Assembly: GCA_018269055.1 (NCBI GenBank)
Contig: JAFDVI010000012.1
Location: forward strand, 1 to 64,000
DNA from: Acidobacteriota bacterium
GTDB lineage: Bacteria > Acidobacteriota > Blastocatellia > RBC074
DNA: 64,000 nucleotides
Reading direction: 5' to 3'
In this document: positions 41,526 to 50,746 of the stretch, one piece after another
How positions within the stretch are numbered: position 1 is the first letter of the stretch
Layout: the number at the start of each line of letters is the position of its first letter
Notes under the pieces: model-generated
The model's input: the letters and a program-made list of their open reading frames with translations, nothing else
Told to the model about the DNA's origin: nothing
Databases searched by the model: none
Made by a program: the position numbers and the translations under genes

Positions 41526-42644
41526 TTACTTCACAAAAATCTGGACGCGGTTGGCTTTGAAATCGAAGCCGGTGGAAGGATTGGCTTTCATTGTCACCAG
41601 CACATCGGTTTCGCCTTTGCCGATCAGGCTGCGTGGAATTTCGACGTTGATCTGGTCTACGCCGGCCAAAGTGGGTTGTTTGCCTGCGTATTCGGCGGTG
41701 GTCAGGCGTTTGGGTTGCGGGTCGTTTCGTTCGGAAGTGGCGACGAAATCAACCGTCACATCGTTGGCAGACGCGACTTGCCGCCAGCCCGTGCCGAACA
41801 AGGCCAGCACAATGCGCGCGGTGTCCGGCGTGAACTCAATCGGAATTGGCAGCCATCGCTGCTGCACTCCGTCATAAAGCGCGATGGGTTCATACTGTTG
41901 CCTGCCGTCGGTGAAGACGCGAACGATGACGGCTGCGGCCAACCCGCTGCCGGAAGCGTCGGCAGTGAAAATTCCCGGCGAGACCTTTTGCACCGTGACA
42001 ACGCCCAGCTTCAACAAGCCCGCATCACCATCGAGTTCGACAATCGCAGATCCAGGTTCCAAACCGGCGGGCAGCAGCAAATTGACCTGCGTAGGAGAGA
42101 CAAAGAACAGTTGCGCCGGTTTTTCCGCTCCGGCGTAATCGGTGATTTTGACGGTGCGGCCAGCCAACTGAGTCGGCAGAGGATCCGTAACGGCAAGCTC
42201 TGTCGCATCGGATAAGCCGCCGCCAAATCCCGCGACAATCATTTCGCTGGTTGTGGCCGGAGCATAGCTGGCGGCGGAAACCTGCGCCCAGCGCGGGACG
42301 GTTTCGCTGATGGCCCAAAAATTCGTGTTGCCATCAACCACTTTGCGATCCACAAAGGAAAATCCCACTTTGGAAAGACTGAAACTCTGGCTGCGGTTTT
42401 GGCACGAAGAGCCGCTGGCCAATGGATAACTGACGGTGAATTTGCCATCCGCGTCTGTCATGGCTTCGGATGATAAGGTAAACATCTGGCCAAAAGGATT
42501 TGTGCACATCAGGCTGGCTTGGGCTTTTACTTCCGGCACCCCGATTTTACTGACAAAATCAACGACTTTGCCTTGCACGGTCTGGGCGCGACAAACGCTG
42601 ACCAGACAAACCAAAATGACAACGAACAACACGGTTTGTTTCAT
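41526..42644 (-). CDS. exported protein with carboxypeptidase-regulatory and TIGR03437-like domains
   Basis: 372 residues. Signal peptide (MKQTVLFVVILVCLVSVCRA), then a carboxypeptidase-regulatory-like beta domain (VQGKVVDFVSKIGVPEV, DADGKFTVSYPL), then from about 125 the TIGR03437-type domain (VSAASYAPATTSEMIVAGFG, LFFVSPTQVNLLLPAGL, LFGTGWRQV, GVDQINVEIPRSL). It is made of the same parts as the protein at 32162-33724 in reversed order. Both lie next to a DUF1800/DUF1501 pair, but this one is divergent from its pair. Binding function unknown. Confidence 0.8.
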   Translation of the reverse strand: MKQTVLFVVILVCLVSVCRAQTVQGKVVDFVSKIGVPEVKAQASLMCTNPFGQMFTLSSEAMTDADGKFTVSYPLASGSSCQNRSQSFSLSKVGFSFVDRKVVDGNTNFWAISETVPRWAQVSAASYAPATTSEMIVAGFGGGLSDATELAVTDPLPTQLAGRTVKITDYAGAEKPAQLFFVSPTQVNLLLPAGLEPGSAIVELDGDAGLLKLGVVTVQKVSPGIFTADASGSGLAAAVIVRVFTDGRQQYEPIALYDGVQQRWLPIPIEFTPDTARIVLALFGTGWRQVASANDVTVDFVATSERNDPQPKRLTTAEYAGKQPTLAGVDQINVEIPRSLIGKGETDVLVTMKANPSTGFDFKANRVQIFVK

Positions 42645-42877
42645 GATTACTCCTGCAAAAAATGGGGGCTTGGGAAAGAACCCAGGTGAAAGGGTGTTCG
42701 CCCGAAGATCAGGCGGTCGCGCGCGGAAAGTCTAGCCGAGTCCGAAAAGCCGAATCAATCTGATTAATTTTGAATCTAAACCAAGCATCTGGAAAACTTT
42801 CGCAGTCCGACCAAAACACGGATGGAATGGCGTTGTTCAGTCGGGTTTGTGATACACGCTTTCGGGAAACCAAAAAC

Positions 42878-43206
42878 GTAACTGCTCAGCCCCAACGGGG
42901 CGGACTGCAAAAGCCCGGTGCATCGCACCGGGTGATTGGTCAAGTTTCTGGCAAGCCTCAAGGGGGCGAAATAAACAAGCAGACTTATTGCGCCCTTTCA
43001 GGGCTTTTGGTTCTTCTTGCCTCCATTCCCAGTGCGCTGCACTGGGCTATGTTATTTTGCCCCATTGGGGCAATGGCATTGAATTAAGGTTCAGAGTTCA
43101 CGCTTCAGCGTGTAGAAACTTTGTCACCACGCTGAAGCGTGAACTCTGAACATCACCGTGTATTGCTTAATTCAATGCCATTGCCCCGTTGGGGCTGAGC
43201 TGTTAC
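42878..43206. repeat. compound nested palindrome block
   Basis: Outer arms at 42878-42900 and 43184-43206 (GCTCAGCCCCAACGGGG type) are complementary over 23 bases with one mismatch. Inside are GCCCGGTGCATCGCACCGGG and GCCCAGTGCAGCGCACTGGG-type hairpins, and an inner pair of 22-base arms (43067-43088 and 43166-43187). A GTTCAGAGT element sits immediately beside the inner left arm. Fills most of the 580-base gap before the second DUF1800 gene; no coding region recognised. Confidence 0.8.
43089..43151. repeat. GTTCAGAGT palindromic element, copy 3
   Basis: 63 bases with ends GTTCAGAGT/ACTCTGAAC and inner arms TCACGCTTCAGCGTG/CACGCTGAAGCGTGA. It lies inside another palindrome (43067-43187), which looks like insertion of one repeat type into another. 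Confidence 0.88.
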
Positions 43207-43225
43207 TCAACAACAAGGAATCTGT

Positions 43226-44755
43226 ATGGCAAATCAGTACGACAGAATGGCGCATTTGCTGCGCCGAGCGGGATTCGGCGCTCGCCCGGATGAGATCGAG
43301 GCTTCTGTAAAGCTTGGCTTTGAAGCGACCGTAGAGCAATTGGTCAATTTCGAAACTGTGCCGGAAAACCCGGCGATGCCTGCGACGCCGGTGACGCGCG
43401 ACGGAACGTTCAACATTCGCTTGTTGACGCCGGAAGACACTGCCGTATGGTGGCTCGAGCGAATGGTCAAAACGCGTCGTCCGTTGCAGGAACGTATGGT
43501 GTTGTTCTGGCACGATCATTTCGCGACTTCGGTCAGCAAAGTCGGCGCTCCGAACGGATACAAATACCTGTACTGGCAAAATCTGTTGTTTCGTCAACAT
43601 GCGACGGGCAATTTCCGCAGTCTGGTCAAAGCCATCAACCGCGACCCGGCGATGTTGTGGTGGTTGGACAATTACCTGAACGTCAAAGGTTCGCCGAACG
43701 AAAATTACGCGCGCGAATTGATGGAGATTTTCACGCTGGGGCTGGATGCATACTTCGCGGGCGTGTACACAGAACCGGACGTGCAACAGGCGGCGCGCGC
43801 GTTCACCGGTTGGGGATTATTGTGCGGTGACAATCTGATGCACTGCGAAGCCGATTTGGATCGGTTCAACGAACAAAACGGGCCGCTGGCCACGCCCGCC
43901 GAAGTCGTTCAGATTCCGCCAAACACACCCGACAATTCCATCGCTTCGCAACGTCACGATTACACGGACAAAACCGTGTTCGGGAAAACCGGCAACTTCA
44001 ATGGCGACGACATTGTAGATTTGATTTTCGACCAGGAACCGCAGCGCACGTACGCGGCGCGTATGATCTGCACAAAGCTGTTTGAGTATTTCGCATATGA
44101 AAACCCGGAAACACAGGTCGTTGACCATTTGGCTGCCGTCGCGCTTCGTTCAAACTTCGACCTCAAAGCCATCCTGCGCGATTTGTTCCTGAACACGAAA
44201 GAGTTTTACTCCGACAAAGCCATGCACGCGCTGGTCAAATGGCCGGCGTATTACGCGATCAATGCAATTCGCCTGACGCAGGCGACGTTTAATTACCAGC
44301 AAGCGTATGGCGGAGGCTTCGGCGGTGTAAATATCGCGCCGTCCAGCATCGCGGCAATGGGACAAGTATTATTGAATCCGCCGGACGTGTTCGGCTGGCC
44401 GGGCAAAAGCAATTGGATCACCACGTCGCAATTGTTTGCGCGCGCGAATTTCGCCAGCAATCTGACCGCCGCGCGTGGCATAGCTCCGGCTCCTCCTGGA
44501 ATTCCGATAGATGCGGTGCTGGCGACAGCGGGGCTGAATGTGGACTCAACTGCCGAAGAAGTTGCGGATTCCTTCATCAAACTGCTGGTGCAAGCGGTGC
44601 TGCACCCACAACTTCGGCAGTTACTGATTGATTATTTGAGGAAAGACGACAACGGCAACATCGGGACTTTTCGGTTGGACGAACCCACAAAAGACAAAAA
44701 GATTCGTGGCTTGATTCACCTGCTGCTTTCCAGGCCGGAGGCACAAACCTTTTGA
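43226..44755 (+). CDS. DUF1800 family protein, copy 2
   Basis: 509 residues, AAGGAA five bases before the ATG. Closely related to the protein at 29241: AHLLRRAGFGARPDEI, PLQERMVLFWHDHFATSVSK, the same NYLNVKGSPNENYARELMEIF block, GWPGKSNWITTSQLFARANF and the DKKIRGLIHLLLSRPE end. No signal peptide is visible. Function of DUF1800 is not established; the fixed pairing with DUF1501 suggests a joint role. Confidence 0.9.
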   Translation: MANQYDRMAHLLRRAGFGARPDEIEASVKLGFEATVEQLVNFETVPENPAMPATPVTRDGTFNIRLLTPEDTAVWWLERMVKTRRPLQERMVLFWHDHFATSVSKVGAPNGYKYLYWQNLLFRQHATGNFRSLVKAINRDPAMLWWLDNYLNVKGSPNENYARELMEIFTLGLDAYFAGVYTEPDVQQAARAFTGWGLLCGDNLMHCEADLDRFNEQNGPLATPAEVVQIPPNTPDNSIASQRHDYTDKTVFGKTGNFNGDDIVDLIFDQEPQRTYAARMICTKLFEYFAYENPETQVVDHLAAVALRSNFDLKAILRDLFLNTKEFYSDKAMHALVKWPAYYAINAIRLTQATFNYQQAYGGGFGGVNIAPSSIAAMGQVLLNPPDVFGWPGKSNWITTSQLFARANFASNLTAARGIAPAPPGIPIDAVLATAGLNVDSTAEEVADSFIKLLVQAVLHPQLRQLLIDYLRKDDNGNIGTFRLDEPTKDKKIRGLIHLLLSRPEAQTF

Positions 44756-44757
44756 TC

Positions 44758-44825
44758 GTTCAGAGTCCAGGCTTCAGCCTGCGGTTTGCGTGAGCCGAAA
44801 GCAGGCTAAAGCCTGGATTCTGAGC
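44758..44825. repeat. GTTCAGAGT palindromic element, copy 4
   Basis: 68 bases in the 80-base gap between DUF1800 and DUF1501 copy 2. Ends GTTCAGAGT and a slightly decayed ATTCTGAGC; inner arms CCAGGCTTCAGCCTG and CAGGCTAAAGCCTGG. The first pair (copy 1) has no such element at the equivalent place. Confidence 0.85.
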
Positions 44826-44836
44826 TGGGGAAGATT

Positions 44837-46123
44837 ATGTCAAAACCTACACGCAGAGATTTCATCAAAACCGGCGCAGGCGCGTTTGGCGCAGGGATTG
44901 TTCTTCCTGCAATCAATCGCCAAGCCAAAGGGGTAATCGTCGTCGAATCGCTTCGGCATGCGCTGGTCGCCGAAGACAGAATCCTGGTCGTCGTCGAATT
45001 GGCGGGCGGAAACGATCCGCTCAGCACCATTGTTCCGCTGGCCAAGTACGACACCTACGCCAGTTTTCGCTCACGGCTGGCCATTCCGCGCAATCAGGTG
45101 TTGGCGCTTAACGGTTCGACAACGATGGGATTAACACCGCACCTGTCGGCGATCAAACCGCTGGCCGACGCGGGTAAGTTGGCCATCGTCCAAAGCGTGC
45201 ATTATCCCAATCCGAATTTGTCGCACGATGGTTCGCGGAACATTTATCGCATCGGAGATCCGCAACCTTCTGTTACAGCGCAAAATGGGTGGCTGGGCCG
45301 ACATTCGCTGCTGTTCGGCAGTAAAACCAATCCGCTCGATACTGTAGGCATCGGGGGAGTCAACACGGCGCTGTACGCTCCGGGCGTGAAAATTTCCGGC
45401 ATCGGCGCTGACCCGCAAGGCAATCCGTCCGGTTATTCCTTTAATGCCGATCAACGGTTTCCCAGTGACCGCAATCAACAATTGGAAGTGGCTCGTTGGG
45501 TGAATCCAGATGCTTCGGCTTTGCTTTATGACGATCTGACAGAAAATGTTTGGCTGGATGCATTGAACAGTTCTGATTCTGTTGTGCAAGCCGCTGCGAG
45601 TTACAGCAGCACGGTGACCTATCCCACCACCAATTTTGCCGGGGGGCTGAAGCTGATTGCCAAAATGGCCAGCTCAACCACGCCCAAACTCGGCACGCGT
45701 GTGTTTTACGTCACGCTCGGCGGATTCGACACGCACGCCAATCAGGACAAAGACTTGCCGACGCTGCACAAAACATTGGGAGAAGGCTTGAAGGCATTTT
45801 ACGACGATCTGACAGTTAAAGGTTTGGTAGACAAAACGCTGATCATGATCTGGTCGGAATTCGGGCGTCGGGTCGCCGACAATGCCAGCAATGGAACCGA
45901 TCACGGCACAGCCAACAACATTTACTTCCTCGGCGGAAAAGTCAAAGGCGGTTTTTATGGCTCCGATCCCAATTTGACCGACCTGTCGCAAGGCAACCTG
46001 AAATACCAGATTGATTTTCGCGATGTGTATTCCACAGTGATTCAAGGTTGGTTCGGGAATTCGGCAAGTGAAGCGGCGCAAGTGCTCGGCGGAACGTTCA
46101 ACAACCTGGGAACGTTCGTTTGA
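44837..46123 (+). CDS. DUF1501 family protein with Tat signal, copy 2
   Basis: 428 residues, GGGGAAG before the ATG. Tat signal TRRDFIKTGAGAFGAGIVLP, then GGNDPLSTIVPL, NLSHDGSRNIYR, GWLGRH, GGFDTHANQ and WSEFGRRVADNASNGTDHG as in the copy at 30820. Alkaline-phosphatase-fold (sulfatase-like) metal site is likely; substrate unknown. Follows DUF1800 copy 2 with a palindrome between. Confidence 0.9.
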   Translation: MSKPTRRDFIKTGAGAFGAGIVLPAINRQAKGVIVVESLRHALVAEDRILVVVELAGGNDPLSTIVPLAKYDTYASFRSRLAIPRNQVLALNGSTTMGLTPHLSAIKPLADAGKLAIVQSVHYPNPNLSHDGSRNIYRIGDPQPSVTAQNGWLGRHSLLFGSKTNPLDTVGIGGVNTALYAPGVKISGIGADPQGNPSGYSFNADQRFPSDRNQQLEVARWVNPDASALLYDDLTENVWLDALNSSDSVVQAAASYSSTVTYPTTNFAGGLKLIAKMASSTTPKLGTRVFYVTLGGFDTHANQDKDLPTLHKTLGEGLKAFYDDLTVKGLVDKTLIMIWSEFGRRVADNASNGTDHGTANNIYFLGGKVKGGFYGSDPNLTDLSQGNLKYQIDFRDVYSTVIQGWFGNSASEAAQVLGGTFNNLGTFV

Positions 46124-46190
46124 ATCATTTGCCAGCTTACGGTCAGTGTCTTATCTTCTGGCAGCGATTTTGATCTAACGATAACCTGCT

Positions 46191-46937
46191 ATGCTGACCG
46201 TTCAACACACCGCCAACGATACCCAAGACGAATCTATGGACGAACGATTGTATTCGTTCGCGAAACTTGACCAATACGCTTTCAAACAACGATTCATCAT
46301 TCGGCTGGTGGGATTCTTGTTGTACTGGCTGATCCGCTGCATTGGGATCACAATGAAATTTGAGGTCGTTGGCTGGGAACATCACACCGAAAATGAGCCA
46401 TTGGTGTACTGCTTCTGGCACAACCGAATTCCGACGGCGACATATTTCTGGCGACGGCGCGGGATTGTCGTGATGTCCTCGCAAAGCTTTGATTCTGAAT
46501 ACATTGCGCGATTCATTCAGCGATTCGGGTATGGCACGGCCAAAGGCAGTTCGACGCGTGGCGCGCGCGCCGGATTGATCCAGATGATTCGCGCCGTTCG
46601 CGCAGGTAAAAGTGCGGCCTTCACTGTTGATGGGCCTCGCGGGCCGATTTATGTCGCCAAACCCGGAGCATTATTGTTGGCGGCAAAAGCCAGTGCCCCA
46701 ATCCTTCCCTTTTCCATTTCCCTGGATCGCTGCTGGCGGCTGAAAAGCTGGGATCGGATCGAAATTCCCAAACCGTTTGCGCGCGCGATCGTCGTCATCG
46801 GTCAGCCAATTCATGTTGATGACGCCAACGATGAAGCTGAGCTGGAACGTTTTCAGCGCGCACTGGAAAAGGTGCGCGATCAGGGAGAAACCTTGCTTGC
46901 CGCTTACCGGCCTCAGGCGACGCAACAGCAAGACTGA
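46191..46937 (+). CDS. lysophospholipid acyltransferase family protein (DUF374)
   Basis: 248 residues; the ATG at 46236 is an alternative start, as the first 15 residues are poorly typical and neither start has a good ribosome binding site. DUF374/LPLAT marks: CFWHNRIPTA (the HN of the acyltransferase motif), SQSFDSEYIARFIQRFGY, GSSTRGARAG and FTVDGPRGPIY. A hydrophobic segment lies at about 37-55. Such enzymes acylate lipid precursors at the inner membrane, in some cases lipid-A-like molecules. It precedes the fatty-acid cluster by 71 bases, in agreement with a lipid role. Confidence 0.85.
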   Translation: MLTVQHTANDTQDESMDERLYSFAKLDQYAFKQRFIIRLVGFLLYWLIRCIGITMKFEVVGWEHHTENEPLVYCFWHNRIPTATYFWRRRGIVVMSSQSFDSEYIARFIQRFGYGTAKGSSTRGARAGLIQMIRAVRAGKSAAFTVDGPRGPIYVAKPGALLLAAKASAPILPFSISLDRCWRLKSWDRIEIPKPFARAIVVIGQPIHVDDANDEAELERFQRALEKVRDQGETLLAAYRPQATQQQD

Positions 46938-47008
46938 CTCGGTTGACAAACCTCTGATCGAAAATATAATTACGCCCCTTATCGCGGCGTCAGGATCAAA
47001 GAGGAAAT

Positions 47009-47542
47009 ATGCTCATCTCATTATTGCGTTTGCCTGCGGAAGGATTGGCTTTCCGACACCAGTATGCAGCAGGTGAACTGGATGTAAGCGAGCACGAATT
47101 TGAGCCTGAAATTCCTCCCTTGGTGACTGGACGCGTTATTCGGGTCGGAATGGATGTGCGCGTTCGCGGTGAAATCAAAGCCGCGCTGAAAGCTGATTGC
47201 GATAGATGTTTGAGTGCTGTTCCCATTGCAATCGAAACGCCGTTTGATTTGATTTACGTTCCGGATGACCCTGGCGCTGGCCAAACGGGCGAGCATGAAG
47301 TGCTTGACCGCGACCTGGATGTGGCGACTTACGAAAATGAGCAAATCAACGTAGACGATCTGGTGCTGGAACAGTTGGAATTGAGTTTGCCAGCGCGTGT
47401 GCTCTGCCGCGAAGATTGCAAAGGGTTATGCCCCGAATGCGGAGCAGATTTGAATTTTGAACAATGCCGATGCGAGAAACCGATTGATCCTCGCTGGCAA
47501 GCGCTGGCCGATCTGAAAAACAGGTCAGAGCAAGAGAATTGA
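47009..47542 (+). CDS. yceD: DUF177 (YceD) family protein
   Basis: 177 residues, AGAGGAAA before the ATG. Central DUF177 core (VRGEIKAALKADCDRCL) and a C-terminal zinc-ribbon-like set of cysteines (CREDCKGLCPECGADL, then C-x-C). The gene before rpmF is YceD in most bacteria, with a role in 23S rRNA processing or accumulation. The neighbour rule holds here: rpmF follows after 125 bases. Confidence 0.9.
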   Translation: MLISLLRLPAEGLAFRHQYAAGELDVSEHEFEPEIPPLVTGRVIRVGMDVRVRGEIKAALKADCDRCLSAVPIAIETPFDLIYVPDDPGAGQTGEHEVLDRDLDVATYENEQINVDDLVLEQLELSLPARVLCREDCKGLCPECGADLNFEQCRCEKPIDPRWQALADLKNRSEQEN

Positions 47543-47624
47543 GACAGGATTTACAAGATAAACAAGACTGACCTGATGGGTCGCTGTTGATCTCTTTATC
47601 CTGTTAATCCTGTAAATCCTGTCT
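47542..47624. repeat. AGACAGGATT inverted repeat, copy 1
   Basis: Arms AGACAGGATTTACAAGATAA and the complementary TTATCCTGTTAATCCTGTAA...GTCT surround a ~25-base centre. A second member lies at 61973-62038. It begins in the last base of the yceD stop codon and fills the gap before rpmF. Confidence 0.75.
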
Positions 47625-47667
47625 AAATGTTTTTAGGCGTTTTCATCGTATCTTTTGGAGAATAGCT

Positions 47668-47853
47668 ATGCCGAATCCTAAACGACGACATTCGAAATCA
47701 CGCAGCCGCAAGCGGCGCACGCATGACGCGCTGAGTCGCGTTCAATTGTCCAACTGCCCGAACTGCGGCAATAAAAAGCTGCCGCATCGCGTTTGTCCCC
47801 GCTGTGGTTTTTACGGCGGACGAACTGTGATTGAAGTCAAAGAACAAATCTGA
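47668..47853 (+). CDS. rpmF: 50S ribosomal protein L32
   Basis: 61 residues, TTGGAGA nine bases before the ATG. Classic bL32: MPNPKRRHSKSRSRKRRTHD followed by the zinc site CPNCG...CPRCG. Part of the large ribosomal subunit. Gene order yceD-rpmF-plsX is widely kept, joining ribosome production to lipid synthesis. Confidence 0.98.
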   Translation: MPNPKRRHSKSRSRKRRTHDALSRVQLSNCPNCGNKKLPHRVCPRCGFYGGRTVIEVKEQI

Positions 47854-47970
47854 TGAAAATTTGAAAGGTGAATGGCGGGAGTTGCGCGCTGCGTCATTCA
47901 CCTTTTGTTTGTCTACTGTCCATAGGCGACCTTCGCCACTATCTAACGATACGATTCCCGCTTGGCCTCT

Positions 47971-48996
47971 ATGCTCACCACAATCGCCGTTGACGCTATG
48001 GGTGGAGACAACGCTCCAACCGTCGAGGTTGAGGGTGCGTTACAAGCTGCTCGTGATCTGCGGGTTCGCATTTTGCTGGTCGGACGTGAGGAACAGATTC
48101 GCGCTGAACTCGCGCGACAAGGCGTGCCGAACCCGCGCAAACAACGGCTACACGTAGAAATCGTCAACGCCACCGAGGTCATCACCATGGAAGATTCGGT
48201 TGCGCAAGCTGTCCGGCGCAAACGCGATTCTTCGATTCGCGTGGCCGCGCGGTTGGTGCGCGAAGGCAAAGCGCACGGCCTGGTCAGCGCGGGCAACACG
48301 GGCGCTGTGATGGCGACTTCGGTACTCATGCTGGGCACGCTGCCTTCGGTGGATCGTCCGGCGCTCGCCGGCATCTTCCCTACGCTCAAGGGCAACGGCA
48401 CCGTATTGCTCGATGTGGGGGCAAACGCCGAATGCAAGCCGGAGCATTTGCAGCAATTCGCGATTATGGGTTCGGTGTATTCGCGCTCCATTTTGGGCGT
48501 TCGCAACCCGCGCGTTGGACTGATGAGCATTGGCGAAGAAGACATCAAAGGAAACGACTTGACCAAAGAAACGCTGCATTTGATGAAAGAAGCGCCCATC
48601 AATTTCATCGGCAACGTCGAAGGCCGCGATATATTCACCGGCGATGTGGACGTGATTGTCAGCGATGGATTTACCGGCAACGTGATTCTGAAAACCAGCG
48701 AAGGCCTGGTCGAAGCAATTATGGGTTTGCTGAAAACCGAGCTTGGACAAACGTTGATTACGCAAACCGGCGCGATTTTGTCACGGCAGGCGTTTCGCAG
48801 CGTCAAAAAGCGTCTGGATTATTCCGAATTCGGAGGCGCTCCGTTGCTGGGTTGCAAAGCGATCACCGTCATCTGTCATGGCAGCTCAACGCCCAAAGCG
48901 ATTCGCAACGCTATTCGCGTCGCCAAGGAATTCGCCAAGGAAAAACTGGGCGAGCGTATCGAAAGCGAAGTCAGCGAGATGACGCTAATTCAATAA
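47971..48996 (+). CDS. plsX: phosphate acyltransferase PlsX
   Basis: 341 residues from the ATG at 47971; the frame opens with a TTG at 47962. IAVDAMGGDNAP at the N-terminus is diagnostic; GLVSAGNTGAVMA, LLDVGANAECKPEHL and VSDGFTGNVILK follow. It makes acyl-phosphate from acyl-ACP for glycerolipid synthesis. One base separates its stop from fabD. In many genomes fabH lies between them; here it does not. Confidence 0.96.
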   Translation: MLTTIAVDAMGGDNAPTVEVEGALQAARDLRVRILLVGREEQIRAELARQGVPNPRKQRLHVEIVNATEVITMEDSVAQAVRRKRDSSIRVAARLVREGKAHGLVSAGNTGAVMATSVLMLGTLPSVDRPALAGIFPTLKGNGTVLLDVGANAECKPEHLQQFAIMGSVYSRSILGVRNPRVGLMSIGEEDIKGNDLTKETLHLMKEAPINFIGNVEGRDIFTGDVDVIVSDGFTGNVILKTSEGLVEAIMGLLKTELGQTLITQTGAILSRQAFRSVKKRLDYSEFGGAPLLGCKAITVICHGSSTPKAIRNAIRVAKEFAKEKLGERIESEVSEMTLIQ

Positions 48997-48997
48997 G

Positions 48998-49957
48998 ATG
49001 AGTAAACTGGCATTCATTTTCCCGGGCCAGGGATCGCAACATCCCGGAATGGGACGCGATCTGGCCGAAACTTTCGGGGCCGCGCGCGCGGCGTTTGAAC
49101 ACGCGGACTCTGCGCTGGGCTTTCCCCTTAGCGAGTTGTGTTTCAACGGCCCTGAAGAAGACCTGCAACTGACCATGAACACACAGCCCGCGATTTTGGC
49201 TGATTCAGTGGCAGCGTATTTGGTTCTTCACGACCATGGCATCAAGCCGGACTTCGTTGCCGGTCATAGTTTGGGCGAATACTCCGCGTTGGTTGCGGCT
49301 GAAAGTTTGTCTTTTCCGGAGGCGCTCAAACTTGTTCGTCGTCGCGGGGAATTGATGCAGGAAGCGGTTCCGGTCGGCGTTGGCGCAATGGCCGCGATCC
49401 TGGGAATTGACGCCGAGAAAGTCAGCGAAGCCTGCGCGGTGGCCTCTCAGGCAATTGGGCAGGGACATTCCTGCGCTCCTGCAAATTTCAACTCGCCGTC
49501 GCAAATTGTCATTGCCGGACACAAAGAAGTTGTCGAGCGTGCTGTCGAAGAATGCAAAACGCGCGGCGCCAAACGCGCGATGATGCTGAAAGTGAGCGCG
49601 CCGTTTCATTCTTCGCTGATGATGCCGGCTCAGGAACAGATGGTCGAACCGTTGAATGCTACATCGTTCGACGACCTGAGCTTTCCAATCGTCAACAACG
49701 TTGATGCCGCAATTGTCACAAATGGCGCGGATTCGCGCGAAGCTTTGATCCGCCAGATTTCCGCTCCCGTTCGTTGGACAGACAGCGTACAGAAATTGTT
49801 GGCTGAAGGCGTCGAAATCTTCGTCGAAGTTGGTCCCGGAAAAGTTCTCTGCGGTTTGGTCAAAGCAATTGCCAAAGAGGCTGGCAAGGAAGTAAAACTA
49901 CTCAATGTAGAAGATTCAGCGAGCCTGCAAGCCACGATTGAAGCCTTGCAAAGTTGA
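48998..49957 (+). CDS. fabD: malonyl-CoA:ACP transacylase
   Basis: 319 residues. FIFPGQGSQHPGMG at the N-terminus, the nucleophile motif GHSLGEYSALVAA with S91, and the later PFHSSLMMPAQ with the catalytic His. Loads malonyl units onto ACP for elongation. Starts two bases after plsX; its 3' end overlaps the upstream extension of the fabG frame, but fabG proper starts 40 bases later. Confidence 0.96.
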   Translation: MSKLAFIFPGQGSQHPGMGRDLAETFGAARAAFEHADSALGFPLSELCFNGPEEDLQLTMNTQPAILADSVAAYLVLHDHGIKPDFVAGHSLGEYSALVAAESLSFPEALKLVRRRGELMQEAVPVGVGAMAAILGIDAEKVSEACAVASQAIGQGHSCAPANFNSPSQIVIAGHKEVVERAVEECKTRGAKRAMMLKVSAPFHSSLMMPAQEQMVEPLNATSFDDLSFPIVNNVDAAIVTNGADSREALIRQISAPVRWTDSVQKLLAEGVEIFVEVGPGKVLCGLVKAIAKEAGKEVKLLNVEDSASLQATIEALQS

Positions 49958-49997
49958 TACGTTTGCAGCAATTTCAAATTTGGGATCCGAAATTTCC

Positions 49998-50741
49998 ATG
50001 TTCAATCTTTCAAGACAAATTGCATTGGTCACAGGCGGCTCGCAAGGCATTGGCCGCGCCATCGCGCTGACGCTGGCTGAACTTGGCGCGGATGTGGCCG
50101 TGATGGCTCGCACGCTGGAAAAATGCGAAGCCGTTGCCGAAGAAATCCGTGCGAAAGGCTGCCGCGCCGTCGCTGTGCGTGGCGATATGGCCAGCGCCGA
50201 AGACATCAAAGCCGCCGTCGCCAAAGTCGGTGAAGAACTTGGCCCGATTTCCATTCTCGTCAACAACGCAGCAATTACGCGCGATGGGTTGATGCTCCGA
50301 ATGAAACAAACCGATTGGGAAGAAGTCATCAACACGAACTTGACTGGGGTGTTTCTGGCGACGCAAGCCGTGTTGCCGATGATGACCAAGGCTCGTAAAG
50401 GCCGCATTATCAATCTGACTTCCGTCGTGGCGCAGATGGGAAATGCCGGCCAGGTCAATTACATCTCAGCCAAATCCGGGCTGATTGGATTTACGAAAGC
50501 CGTTGCGCGCGAATACGCCTCGCGCAACATCACGGTCAACGCCGTCGCACCGGGATTTATCGAAACGCCGATGACGGCTGTGCTTGGCGAAGCGGCGCGT
50601 AGCGCCATGCTCGAACAGATTCCGCTAAAACGACCGGGAACAGACCTCGATGTAGCCTATGCTGTTGCGTTTTTGGCCTCAGATGAGGCAGGCTATATCA
50701 CCGGTCAGGTAATCAACATCAATGGTGGTATGTACATGTGA
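49998..50741 (+). CDS. fabG: 3-oxoacyl-ACP reductase
   Basis: 247 residues from the ATG at 49998; the frame begins at 49938 inside fabD, but the family start is MFNLSRQIALVTGGSQGIG. NADPH site TGGSQGIGRA, NNAAITRDGLMLRM, active-site Ser in LTSVV, Tyr and Lys in NYISAKSG, and the C-terminal YITGQVININGGMYM, all typical of FabG. Reduces beta-ketoacyl-ACP. Within the fab operon. Confidence 0.95.
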   Translation: MFNLSRQIALVTGGSQGIGRAIALTLAELGADVAVMARTLEKCEAVAEEIRAKGCRAVAVRGDMASAEDIKAAVAKVGEELGPISILVNNAAITRDGLMLRMKQTDWEEVINTNLTGVFLATQAVLPMMTKARKGRIINLTSVVAQMGNAGQVNYISAKSGLIGFTKAVAREYASRNITVNAVAPGFIETPMTAVLGEAARSAMLEQIPLKRPGTDLDVAYAVAFLASDEAGYITGQVININGGMYM

Positions 50742-50746
50742 TTGTC

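Noticed and set aside
33740..44825. Insertion sequence or transposon ends
   Set aside because: The palindromes lack an associated transposase and target duplications were not seen; they look like short REP/MITE-type elements only.
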